NCBI GenBank assembly: GCA_964424565.1
Contig: CAYRIZ010000017.1
Span: forward strand, 1 to 39,478
Direction of reading: 5' to 3'
From: Avisuccinivibrio sp964424565
GTDB taxonomy: Bacteria; Pseudomonadota; Gammaproteobacteria; Enterobacterales; Succinivibrionaceae
DNA: 39,478 nucleotides
Part shown: one piece after another, positions 9,404 through 16,230 of the stretch
Numbering within the stretch: the first letter of the stretch is position 1
Layout: each line of letters opens with the position of its first letter
The notes under the pieces: model-generated
What the model was told of the DNA's origin: nothing
The model's database searches: none
Seen by the model: only the letters and a program-made list of their open reading frames with translations
Translations under genes and position numbers: made by a program

Positions 9404-9592
9404 GTTGTATCAACCAGTTCAGCAAATGCAGCCGGAAAACTGTGCTCAATGACAAAATTTTCAGCTTTATAAAGTCAATAAAGGCCATATTATACCCTAA
9501 AAGCCCGGCTCCGCAGCATTTGGCCTCCCGGGCCCGGCTGCGCCGGCCGGACAGTGCTACGGCATGAATTTGCGAAAATTTGGCCTGCTTTT

Positions 9593-9620
9593 TTGCATTC
9601 GGCAGTATTTATGGTAAAAT
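9593..9620 (+). promoter_or_regulatory. Predicted rpsT promoter
   Basis: TTGCAT (9593-9598) and TAAAAT (9615-9620) are separated by 16 bases and lie about 65 bases before the rpsT start. This is the best sigma-70-like pair in the ribF/rpsT divergent gap. Confidence 0.55.
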
Positions 9621-9684
9621 GCCGCGTTTAGTGCCACCGGGTATGGAATGTGGCTGTTTTTAATTATGTATTCAGGAGCTATTT

Positions 9685-9948
9685 GTGCCTAATATCAAGT
9701 CTGCAAAGAAGCGCGTCCTCACTTCAGAGAAGGCACGTCAGCGCAATGTTGCTGCACGTTCCAAGATGCGCACTTTAGTCAAGAAAGTTATTGCTGCCTG
9801 CGCTGCCGGCAACAAGGAAGCTGCCGTGGCCGCCTTCAAGGCCGCTGAGCCTGTACTGGATCGTTATGCCTGCAAGGGCCTGATCCACAAGAACAAGGCT
9901 GCCCGTCATAAGAGTGCGCTGAGCGCCAAGATCAAGGCCCTGGGTTAA
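9685..9948 (+). CDS. rpsT: 30S ribosomal protein S20
   Basis: 87 residues, the standard S20 length. The N-terminus PNIKSAKKRV and the Lys/Arg/Ala-rich helical body with NVAARSKMRTLVKKV are diagnostic. S20 binds 16S rRNA early in 30S assembly. The start codon is GTG at 9685, six bases after AGGAG; E. coli rpsT also uses a non-AUG start (UUG), which is linked to its translational autoregulation, so the weak start may be functional here too. It is monocistronic, with a promoter at 9593-9620 and a strong terminator at 9984-10007. Confidence 0.97.
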   Translation: MPNIKSAKKRVLTSEKARQRNVAARSKMRTLVKKVIAACAAGNKEAAVAAFKAAEPVLDRYACKGLIHKNKAARHKSALSAKIKALG

Positions 9949-9983
9949 TAAAACCCTGCAGCCCGCACCGTCCTTACGGTGCC

Positions 9984-10007
9984 AAAACCCCGCAACTGCG
10001 GGGTTTT
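9984..10007 (+). terminator. Rho-independent terminator after rpsT
   Basis: AAAACCCCGC pairs with GCGGGGTTTT around an AACT loop, giving a 10-bp stem whose 3' arm ends in the T-run. It lies 36 bases after the rpsT stop. The remaining DNA to the serA stop (10008-10230) is C/T-rich; only a 6-bp hairpin at about 10191-10207 was seen. Confidence 0.9.
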
Positions 10008-10230
10008 GTGCTTTTGGGGGCTTATATGCTGTGGGGGCTCTCATATGCCGCCTTAAAGCCCCACCCTCTTTTCTTTGTCCCAGCCCCAATTTTTCTGTTC
10101 TTTCCTGCCTAATCTTTCCTGCCCTTCCTGCCCAAAAGCACCGCCCCGCTCCCTGCGGCCTGTTTTGTCCGTAAGGGGCGGGGCGGCTGAGGCCGGGATC
10201 CGGCCTGACTTTATATTAAGTCCGCAGCAG

Positions 10231-11463
10231 TTAGTAGAGGATGCGGCACTTTAAGGTGCCAGGGATCTCCTTGAGGCGCGGCACGATCAGCTCGGGATGA
10301 TCAGAGTGCACGTCCATCACCACATAGCCCACCTCATCGGCAGTCTGCAGATACTGGGCGGCCACATTGATGTTCTGCTCGGCAAAGGCCTGATTGATCT
10401 GCTGCATAATGCCGGGCACATTGCGGTGCACGTGCAGCAGGCGGGAGACACCCTCGCGCTTCTGCGGCAGGGAAACTTCAGGGAAGTTTACTGCCGTCAG
10501 GGTGGTACCGTTGTCAGAATACAAAGCCAGCTTCTGCGCCACCTCAATGCCTATATTGCGCTGGGCTTCCTCGGTGGAGGCGCCTATGTGCGGAGTGAGG
10601 ATCACATTGTCAAACTCACGCAGCTCGGAGACGAACTCCTCGCCATTGGCGGCAGGCTCCTTGGGGAAGACATCCACGGCAGCACCGGCCACATGACCTG
10701 AGCGCAGGGCGGCAGCCAGAGCCGGGATATCCACCACTGTGCCGCGGGAGGCGTTGACCAGGAACACACCGGGCTTCATTTTGGCCAGAGCCTCGGCATT
10801 GATCATGCCGCGGGTAAGCTCGGTCTCAGGCACATGCATGGTCACTATATCGGCAGTGGCAAAGAGCTCATCCAAGGTATCGAGCTGCTTGGCATTGCCC
10901 AGGGAGAGCTTGTTTTCAATATCATAGAACACAACCCTCAGGCCCAGGCTTTCGGCAATGATGCCCACCTGTGTGCCTATGTGACCGTAGCCTACTATGC
11001 CCAGGGTCTTGCCGCGGGCCTCATAGCAGCCGTGGGCGGCCTTTTTCCAGCCGCCGCGGTGCAGCAGGGCATTGCGGGCCGGCACATCGCGCAGCAGCTG
11101 CAGATATTCACCGGTCACCAGCTCGGCCACCGAGCGGGTATTGGAAAAAGGAGCATTGAACACGGGAATACCCAGCCTGGCGGCAGCTGCCAGATCCACC
11201 TGATTGGTGCCTATGCAGAAGCAGCCTACGGCCACCAGTTTTTTGGCCTGGGCCAGCACTTCGGCCGTCAGATGGGTGCGGGAGCGGATGCCCAGGAAGT
11301 GGACATTGGCAATGCGCTGCAGCAGTTCATCCCCGTCCAGAGCCTTTTTCTCGTACTCCACATTATTGTAGCCGGCACGCCTGAGTACATCCACGGAGCT
11401 GGGATCTACACCCTCAAGCAGCAAAAACTTGATCTTGTCCTTTTCCAAAGAAAGTGCATGCAT
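10231..11463 (-). CDS. serA: D-3-phosphoglycerate dehydrogenase
   Basis: First step of serine synthesis: oxidises 3-phosphoglycerate to 3-phosphohydroxypyruvate with NAD. A TTG start at 11478 is possible, but the ATG at 11463 gives exactly 410 residues as in E. coli, aligns at SLEKDKIKFLL, and has GAGGG eight bases upstream, so it is preferred. Visible features: GCFCIGTNQVD, the NAD-binding GYGHIGTQ, NASRGTVVDIPAL, the catalytic-histidine motif LTPHIGAST, and a C-terminal ACT domain (about the last 75 residues, ending GTLKCRILY), which mediates serine feedback inhibition in the family. It follows the DAHP synthase gene by 71 bases, with a hairpin between them. Confidence 0.96.
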   Translation of the reverse strand: MHALSLEKDKIKFLLLEGVDPSSVDVLRRAGYNNVEYEKKALDGDELLQRIANVHFLGIRSRTHLTAEVLAQAKKLVAVGCFCIGTNQVDLAAAARLGIPVFNAPFSNTRSVAELVTGEYLQLLRDVPARNALLHRGGWKKAAHGCYEARGKTLGIVGYGHIGTQVGIIAESLGLRVVFYDIENKLSLGNAKQLDTLDELFATADIVTMHVPETELTRGMINAEALAKMKPGVFLVNASRGTVVDIPALAAALRSGHVAGAAVDVFPKEPAANGEEFVSELREFDNVILTPHIGASTEEAQRNIGIEVAQKLALYSDNGTTLTAVNFPEVSLPQKREGVSRLLHVHRNVPGIMQQINQAFAEQNINVAAQYLQTADEVGYVVMDVHSDHPELIVPRLKEIPGTLKCRILY

Positions 11464-11476
11464 TTGAAGAACCCTC

Positions 11477-11509
11477 AAAAGATTAAGCCCTCAACCGGCA
11501 GCTGAGGGC
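11477..11509 (-). promoter_or_regulatory. Hairpin between the DAHP synthase gene and serA with an alternative pairing to the serA SD
   Basis: On the minus strand GCCCTCA (11509-11503) pairs perfectly with TGAGGGC (11493-11487) and is followed by a T-rich stretch TTAATCTTTT, a weak terminator shape. The same CCCTCA could instead pair with TGAGGG at 11477-11472, which contains the serA Shine-Dalgarno. The two structures exclude each other. Confidence 0.4.
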
Positions 11510-11534
11510 CTGCTGTGCCGCTGCGGCCTTAATA

Positions 11535-12650
11535 TCAGTTCTTATTTAAGACTGCGCGTCTTGCCAGCACGGCTTCATTGAGCTGTGCGAGCACCGTCTG
11601 CGTATCCTCAAAACCTATGCAGGCGTCGGTCACACTCTGTCCGTAGGTAAGCTTGGACAGATCAGCACACAGATTCTGCCTGCCCTCTACTATATTGCTT
11701 TCGATCATTACACCGAAGATGCGGCTGTCGCCGGCAGCCACCTGGGCGGCCACATCAGTGGACACTTCCATCTGCTTCTTGAACTGCTTCTGACTGTTGG
11801 AGTGCGAGAAGTCGATCATGATCTTCTGCTTCTCCCCATTCTTCTGCAGCTCGCTGCAGGCCTGCTCCACATCCTCATGGGAGTAATTGGGTCTGACGCC
11901 GCCGCGCAGAATCACGTGGCAGTCATCATTGCCGGTGGTATGGGCTATGGCCACATGACCCAGCTTGGTCACAGTCATAAAGGTGTGCTCATGCTGAGCG
12001 GCCACTATGGCATCCACGGCAATCTTGACATTGCCGTCAGTGGCATTCTTGAAGCCCACCGGGCAGGACAGACCAGAGGCCAGCTGTCTGTGCACCTGGG
12101 ACTCGGTGGTACGGGCACCTATGGCACCCCAGGAGATCAGCTCGTCTATGTACTGCGGAGTGATGAGATCCAAATACTCTACAGCAGCCGGCATGCCCAT
12201 CTCATTGATCTCCAGCAGCAAACGGCGGGCTATACGCAGACCGTCATTGATGTCAAAGCTGTTGTTCAGCTTGGGATCGTTGATGAGGCCCTTCCAGCCT
12301 ACAGTGGTGCGCGGCTTCTCAAAGTACACGCGCATGATCACCTCGAGCTGATCCTTGTACTGCTGACGCAGGGCCAGCAGGCGGGAGCAGTAGTCGAGGG
12401 CTGCCTTGGGATCATGTATGGAGCAGGGGCCGACGATCACCACCAGACGGTCGTCGGTGTCATTTAATATATTGTGTATATTTTCCCTGGTCTGCATCAC
12501 CAGCTCATCGGTGAAGCTGGTACTGGGGTATTTCTCAATAATAGCGACTGGAGGCAACAATTGATATACTCCGCTGATATTAGTATCAACTATTCCCTGA
12601 CGCCGCTGTGCAGGCGGCGGAGGAATGATTCTGCTGTTTGCAATATTCAT
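11535..12650 (-). CDS. aroG: 3-deoxy-7-phosphoheptulonate (DAHP) synthase, type I
   Basis: First committed step of the shikimate pathway: condenses PEP with erythrose 4-phosphate. 371 residues, about 20 more than E. coli AroG because of an N-terminal extension rich in Pro/Arg. Family signatures include VGPCSIHDP, MRVYFEKPRTTVGWKGLI, SWGAIGARTTESQ, LSCPVGFKN, CHVILRGG and IDFSHSNSQKQFKKQ. The last is closest to AroG; YGQSVTDACIG and MIESNIVEG resemble AroH and AroF respectively, so which amino acid inhibits it cannot be read from the sequence. The ATG is preceded by AGGCGG and seven T residues, only 14 bases after the stop of an aromatic-rich leader ORF. serA lies downstream. Confidence 0.94.
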   Translation of the reverse strand: MNIANSRIIPPPPAQRRQGIVDTNISGVYQLLPPVAIIEKYPSTSFTDELVMQTRENIHNILNDTDDRLVVIVGPCSIHDPKAALDYCSRLLALRQQYKDQLEVIMRVYFEKPRTTVGWKGLINDPKLNNSFDINDGLRIARRLLLEINEMGMPAAVEYLDLITPQYIDELISWGAIGARTTESQVHRQLASGLSCPVGFKNATDGNVKIAVDAIVAAQHEHTFMTVTKLGHVAIAHTTGNDDCHVILRGGVRPNYSHEDVEQACSELQKNGEKQKIMIDFSHSNSQKQFKKQMEVSTDVAAQVAAGDSRIFGVMIESNIVEGRQNLCADLSKLTYGQSVTDACIGFEDTQTVLAQLNEAVLARRAVLNKN

Positions 12651-12664
12651 AAAAAAACCGCCTA

Positions 12665-12775
12665 TTAATATCCAAAATCAAAAGAATAAAATCGCCAATA
12701 AGAAAAGCCGGCACATGCCGCAGACAGTTGAGACAGCTGACCTGGAGAAGATTTCCACAATTCCTGATTATTCAC
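12665..12775 (-). CDS. Putative aromatic leader peptide controlling the DAHP synthase gene
   Basis: A 36-residue ORF with a GTG start at 12775, AAAGGA placed nine bases upstream, and tandem stops TAA-TAG. Its C-terminus reads FSYWRFYSFDFGY: 8 of the last 13 codons are aromatic (4 Phe, 3 Tyr, 1 Trp), and another Trp is at position 7. That density right before an aromatic-biosynthesis gene is the signature of a ribosome-mediated attenuation leader, as known for pheL and trpL. The stop is 14 bases from the aroG ATG, and the aroG SD (AGGCGG) touches the second stop. I see no strong terminator; GCCGGC at 12712-12707 can partly pair with the GGCGG of the SD, so control may act on translation. Inference from composition and position. 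Confidence 0.7.
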   Translation of the reverse strand: MNNQELWKSSPGQLSQLSAACAGFSYWRFYSFDFGY

Positions 12776-12834
12776 GATTTTATTTCCTTTAAATTTAAGT
12801 AAAAAATACCCTGAGGGCCTGAAAATGGTCCCTC

Positions 12835-12877
12835 ATTATATGCAAGCTTTGCGCTTAAGCCAAATATAGTAGCGCAA
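12835..12877 (-). promoter_or_regulatory. Predicted promoter of the leader-aroG(-serA) unit with two dyads
   Basis: On the minus strand TTGGCT (12863-12858) and a perfect TATAAT (12840-12835) are separated by 17 bases, placing transcription start near 12828, about 53 bases before the leader GTG. TTGCGCT (12877-12871) and AGCGCAA (12855-12849) flank the -35 as perfect 7-bp arms. A second dyad, TGAGGG-A-CC with GGCCCTCA, spans the end of the -10 and the start point (about 12836-12813). Either could be a repressor operator; neither matches a TyrR or TrpR site that I can recognise. Confidence 0.6.
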
Positions 12878-12951
12878 AAATATATAAGCCGTTTTGCCCG
12901 GCCGTGATCTCAGCTCCAAATATTGACATTTTTTCTGCCCTGCCGGCTGAC

Positions 12952-12975
12952 AAAAACGCACCACAAGGGTGCGTT
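12952..12975 (-). terminator. Rho-independent terminator after xth
   Basis: AACGCACC and GGTGCGTT form perfect 8-bp arms (12955-12962 and 12968-12975) around a 5-base loop. Read on the minus strand the stem is followed by TTTTTG, 30 bases past the xth stop. It separates xth from the DAHP synthase unit. Between this terminator and aroG only the promoter and leader ORF described separately are present. Confidence 0.85.
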
Positions 12976-13004
12976 CTACTGTGTTCAACTGCCTGTACTG
13001 CAGC

Positions 13005-13814
13005 TTAAAACTCCAGGATCAGCCCTATGGGACAGTGATCCGAGCCCAGGACATCAGCTTCAATCACCGCATCGCGCACATGCGGTCGCAGCTCCTCAGA
13101 CACAAAGAAGTAATCAATGCGCCAGCCCACATTCCCGGCCCGCGAGCGGTTTTTGTAGGACCACCAGGTATAGTGTCCCCCTTCCCCGGGATGCAGCAGG
13201 CGAAAGGTATCTATGTAGCCTGCCGCCGTGAACTGATCCAAAAAGGCCCGCTCCTGCGGCAGAAAGCCTGTATTGCGCATATTGAGTTTGGGCCTGGCCA
13301 GATCTATTTCCTGATGGGCTATATTAAAGTCGCCGCACACTACTACAGGTTTGTGCTGCCGCAGCTGCTGCACATAGGCAAAAAAGCTGGCAAAAAAGCC
13401 CATTTTATAGGGCACGCGCTTGAACTGTCCCGGCAGCGGCCGGCCGTTTTCATCCAGCAGCTGCGCCCCGCCGTTGGGAAAATAGCCGTTGAGAAAATGA
13501 AAGTGCTCAAACTCCAGATGCACTATGCGCCCTTCGCCCTGAAAAGCCGGATCGGGCAGTTCCAGATCTACCCCAAGCGGCTCGATGCGGGAAAATACAG
13601 CCGTCCCGGAATAACCCTTTTTGACGGTGGAAGAGCAGAAATAGGAGCTGCAGCCAGGTCTGTCCATATGTATGCTGCTCAGCTGTGCCGGCTCTGCCTT
13701 GGTTTCCTGCAGCGCAATGACATCATAATCATTATGCAGAAACCACTGCCAGTCAGGCTTTTTGGCCACTGCACGGATCCCGTTTACATTCCAGGAAGCA
13801 AGTTTAATCTGCAT
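13005..13814 (-). CDS. xth: Exodeoxyribonuclease III / class II AP endonuclease
   Basis: Base-excision repair nuclease of the EEP fold that cuts 5' to abasic sites and degrades 3' ends. 269 residues, against 268 for E. coli XthA. Visible motifs: SWNVNGIRA (7-15), the metal ligand in LQETKAE (about 35-41), GYSGTAVFS, NGYFPNGG, GDFNIAHQEIDLARP, WRIDYFF and the C-terminal catalytic GSDHCPI. Some of these also fit ExoA-type proteins, so the exact subfamily is not settled. It starts 51 bases after the outer-membrane factor stop, so it might be read through from the efflux operon, and it ends at a clear terminator. Confidence 0.93.
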   Translation of the reverse strand: MQIKLASWNVNGIRAVAKKPDWQWFLHNDYDVIALQETKAEPAQLSSIHMDRPGCSSYFCSSTVKKGYSGTAVFSRIEPLGVDLELPDPAFQGEGRIVHLEFEHFHFLNGYFPNGGAQLLDENGRPLPGQFKRVPYKMGFFASFFAYVQQLRQHKPVVVCGDFNIAHQEIDLARPKLNMRNTGFLPQERAFLDQFTAAGYIDTFRLLHPGEGGHYTWWSYKNRSRAGNVGWRIDYFFVSEELRPHVRDAVIEADVLGSDHCPIGLILEF

Positions 13815-13865
13815 AAATTCTCCCTTCTTTCAAGCCGCCATCTCCGCAGGAGCAGGATCCACTCC

Positions 13866-15308
13866 TCAGGCCTGCTCCTGCTGATCGGCCCCCAGCACTT
13901 CATATATATGCTCATCCGTGGTGTCGCCGCCTACGGCCGTCATCAGCTCCAGCATGCTGATTAAGCTGTCGCGTTTGGCCTCCAGCAGGTCAATGGAGGC
14001 ACTGCGCAGCGTATCGGCAGCATCGAGCAGATCGGACAGCGGGCAGGCCCCGCTGCGGTAGCGGACTTCATAGCGGCTGTAATTTGAGCGGGCCAGACGC
14101 TCGCGCTCGGCCATGACGGCCACCGCCTGCGCATAGTAATTGACGGCATCTATGGCGTCTGCAGTCTCCTGCAGGGCAGTGAGATAAGTGTTGACGAAAT
14201 CAAGTTCTGCCCTGTCCCTCTCAATCAAAGTGCTTTCTTCCTGATAGGACAGCTGATTGAAGTTTAAGAAAGGAAAGGTCAGGGCCGCTCCCAAAGAGCC
14301 CAGAGGATCGGAGAAGAAGCGGGCTATGGTGCTGGCATCGCCGGCGGCCAGTCCGGCAGTCAGGGTAAACTGCGGATAAAAGTTCAGTCTGGCTTCATCA
14401 GTATCGGCCAGCGCCGCGCGCAGGCGGGCTTCCGCGGCCATTAAATCGGGCCGGCGGGAGAGCAGCTGGGCCGGCATTTCCAGGGAAATCTCAGGCAGCA
14501 GGGCCGTATCCAGGGAGGAAGCGTCTATTTCCGCCTCCGGAGTGCGGTGGAGCAGGATGTTCAGGGCATGTTTGGCCGTATAGAGGCTCTGCCGGCGCTG
14601 ATCCAGGGTGTTCTGCACCGTCAGATGATTGACCCTGGCCGTATCCAGATCCAGCCCGTCCACTGCTCCGGCCTGAAACTGCGCTTCAATCAGGGCCAGC
14701 CGGCGGGTGGAGGCCTCCAGCTCTTCCTCGCCCAGGCGCAGGGCCTCGCGGGCATAGGCATACTGCCAGTAGGCCGATCCCAGAGAGGAGATTACCGAGA
14801 GGCGCATGGCCCAGTAATCATAGGCACTGGCCGTCAGGCTCTCGGCTGCCGAACGGCGGGCCGCTGCCAGTCTGCCGAACAAATCTGCCTCATAGGACAG
14901 GCTGAAGGAGCTGGAGCTGCTTTCAGTATTGTTGTTCTCTTCAAAGTCGCGCAGCACATCCGAGCCCAGGGAAGCCGAAGCGGTGGGCGTCAGATTGGTG
15001 CGGGTCAGACCCAGCTGAGCCCGGGCGGAGAGAACGCTTAAATAGGAGTTCTGCAGATCATAATTGCTCTGCAGTGCCGCCTCGGCCAGGGCATTGAATT
15101 TGTCATCGCCAAACAGCTGCCAGTAACGCTCACTGACGGTTTGTCCCAGATAATGCTCGGCATGCTCAAAGGACTGCGCCTGCGGCAGCTCAGGCCGCTG
15201 ATAATCAGTCAGCATCAGACTGCAGCCGCTTAAGCTCAGACATACTGCCATGACGGCTGCCGCAGTCAGACTGCGCCCGGGGCAGCGGAAAAGTTGATGA
15301 TTCTGCAT
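13866..15308 (-). CDS. Outer-membrane efflux lipoprotein (NodT/OprM/CusC family)
   Basis: 480 residues. The signal peptide ends in a lipobox LSLSGC with Cys29 as the lipidation site, followed by the YQRPELP start typical of NodT-family channels. The body is long helices with duplicated OEP domains (for example NLTPTASAS and QTADAIDAVNYYAQAVAV regions) that form the trimeric barrel and periplasmic tunnel. It is the last gene of macA-macB-rmlD-OMF and would supply the exit duct for the MacAB pump; E. coli MacAB uses the unlinked TolC instead. Its ribosome site AAGGAGG lies within the end of the rmlD-like gene, and the stop-to-start gap is one base, so the two are translationally coupled. Confidence 0.93.
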   Translation of the reverse strand: MQNHQLFRCPGRSLTAAAVMAVCLSLSGCSLMLTDYQRPELPQAQSFEHAEHYLGQTVSERYWQLFGDDKFNALAEAALQSNYDLQNSYLSVLSARAQLGLTRTNLTPTASASLGSDVLRDFEENNNTESSSSSFSLSYEADLFGRLAAARRSAAESLTASAYDYWAMRLSVISSLGSAYWQYAYAREALRLGEEELEASTRRLALIEAQFQAGAVDGLDLDTARVNHLTVQNTLDQRRQSLYTAKHALNILLHRTPEAEIDASSLDTALLPEISLEMPAQLLSRRPDLMAAEARLRAALADTDEARLNFYPQFTLTAGLAAGDASTIARFFSDPLGSLGAALTFPFLNFNQLSYQEESTLIERDRAELDFVNTYLTALQETADAIDAVNYYAQAVAVMAERERLARSNYSRYEVRYRSGACPLSDLLDAADTLRSASIDLLEAKRDSLISMLELMTAVGGDTTDEHIYEVLGADQQEQA

Positions 15309-15309
15309 C

Positions 15310-16227
15310 CTAACCTCCTTGAGTTAAGGTCTCTGCCAGATAATTTTCCCACAGGGGCTGCTGCAGATTAAAGCTCTGACAGATCCGGCGGCAGTCCAGG
15401 CGCAGATCCAAGGGCCTGACTGCAGCTGAATGATAATCCTGTTGCCGCACGGGCACGATCTCAGGCAGGCGGGAGATTTTCCCGCAGGCCAGAGCTGCCC
15501 GGGCTATAAAACCGGCAAAAGCGGCACTGCTGAGTGCCGGCAGGCCGGCATAATGAAAAATGCGCTGTTCTCTCTCCCAGCTACTGCGGCCACTGCCATC
15601 CCCTGCCGCCGCCAGTCTTGCCCCCACAGTCAGCAGGGCTGCAGCCAGAGCCGCCGCCGGTGTGGGCATGATGAGATTGTCGGCTACTACCTGCAGGCGC
15701 TCCGGCTCTCCCCGCCGCTCCTGCTCCTGCAGCAGGCGCACTATGGTGCGCACAAAGCTGCGGCCGCAGGGGCCAAACAGCGAGCCGGTGCGCACCACCA
15801 GGCTGTGCGGCGCGCAGGAAAGCACTGCTTCTTCTCCGACCAGCTTGCTGCGGCCGTAAACATTAAGCGGCTGCGGCGGCTCGCTTTCTGCATGCGGCCC
15901 TGGCGTATTGCCGAACACGTAATCAGTGGAGACGTAAAGCAGAGCAGCCGGCAGGCGGGCACAGCACCGGGCCACATTTTCGGCGCCCTGTACATTGACA
16001 GCGGCACACTGTGCGGGATATTTTTCCGCCCCCGGCACATTGGTGAAGGCCGCGCAGTTGATCACCAGCTGCGGCCTGAGGTCGCAGAGCACCTCCTCCA
16101 CCCGGGACTGATCGGTTACATCAAGAGCCCGGTGTCCCAGGGCATAAACCTCATGCCCGGCGGCCCGGGCGGCACTGACCAGTACCGTCCCCAGATTGCC
16201 GGCGGCGCCGCAGACTGCAATTTTCAT
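15310..16227 (-). CDS. RmlD-like dTDP-4-dehydrorhamnose reductase family protein
   Basis: 305 residues of the extended short-chain dehydrogenase fold. NAD(P)-binding GAAGNLG lies at 8-14, the acidic turn LDVTD near 35-39, NCAAFTNV near 56-63, the catalytic STDYVF, and the YGRSK (YxxxK) pair. The C-terminal substrate half is shorter on conserved residues and Ala/Cys-rich. True RmlD makes dTDP-L-rhamnose, but no rmlA, rmlB or rmlC is present here. Instead the gene is packed between macB (3 bases) and the outer-membrane factor (1 base). It may modify an exported product or have been captured by the operon; its substrate cannot be read from the sequence. Confidence 0.82.
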   Translation of the reverse strand: MKIAVCGAAGNLGTVLVSAARAAGHEVYALGHRALDVTDQSRVEEVLCDLRPQLVINCAAFTNVPGAEKYPAQCAAVNVQGAENVARCCARLPAALLYVSTDYVFGNTPGPHAESEPPQPLNVYGRSKLVGEEAVLSCAPHSLVVRTGSLFGPCGRSFVRTIVRLLQEQERRGEPERLQVVADNLIMPTPAAALAAALLTVGARLAAAGDGSGRSSWEREQRIFHYAGLPALSSAAFAGFIARAALACGKISRLPEIVPVRQQDYHSAAVRPLDLRLDCRRICQSFNLQQPLWENYLAETLTQGG

Positions 16228-16230
16228 CGC

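Noticed and set aside
10131..10210. GC-rich inverted sequences after serA as a terminator
   Set aside because: Stems are short or imperfect and no T-run follows on the minus strand, so I could not support a terminator call.
11464..11478. TTG at 11478 as the serA start
   Set aside because: The ATG at 11463 gives the standard 410-residue length and a well-placed SD; the extra five residues have no homologous counterpart.
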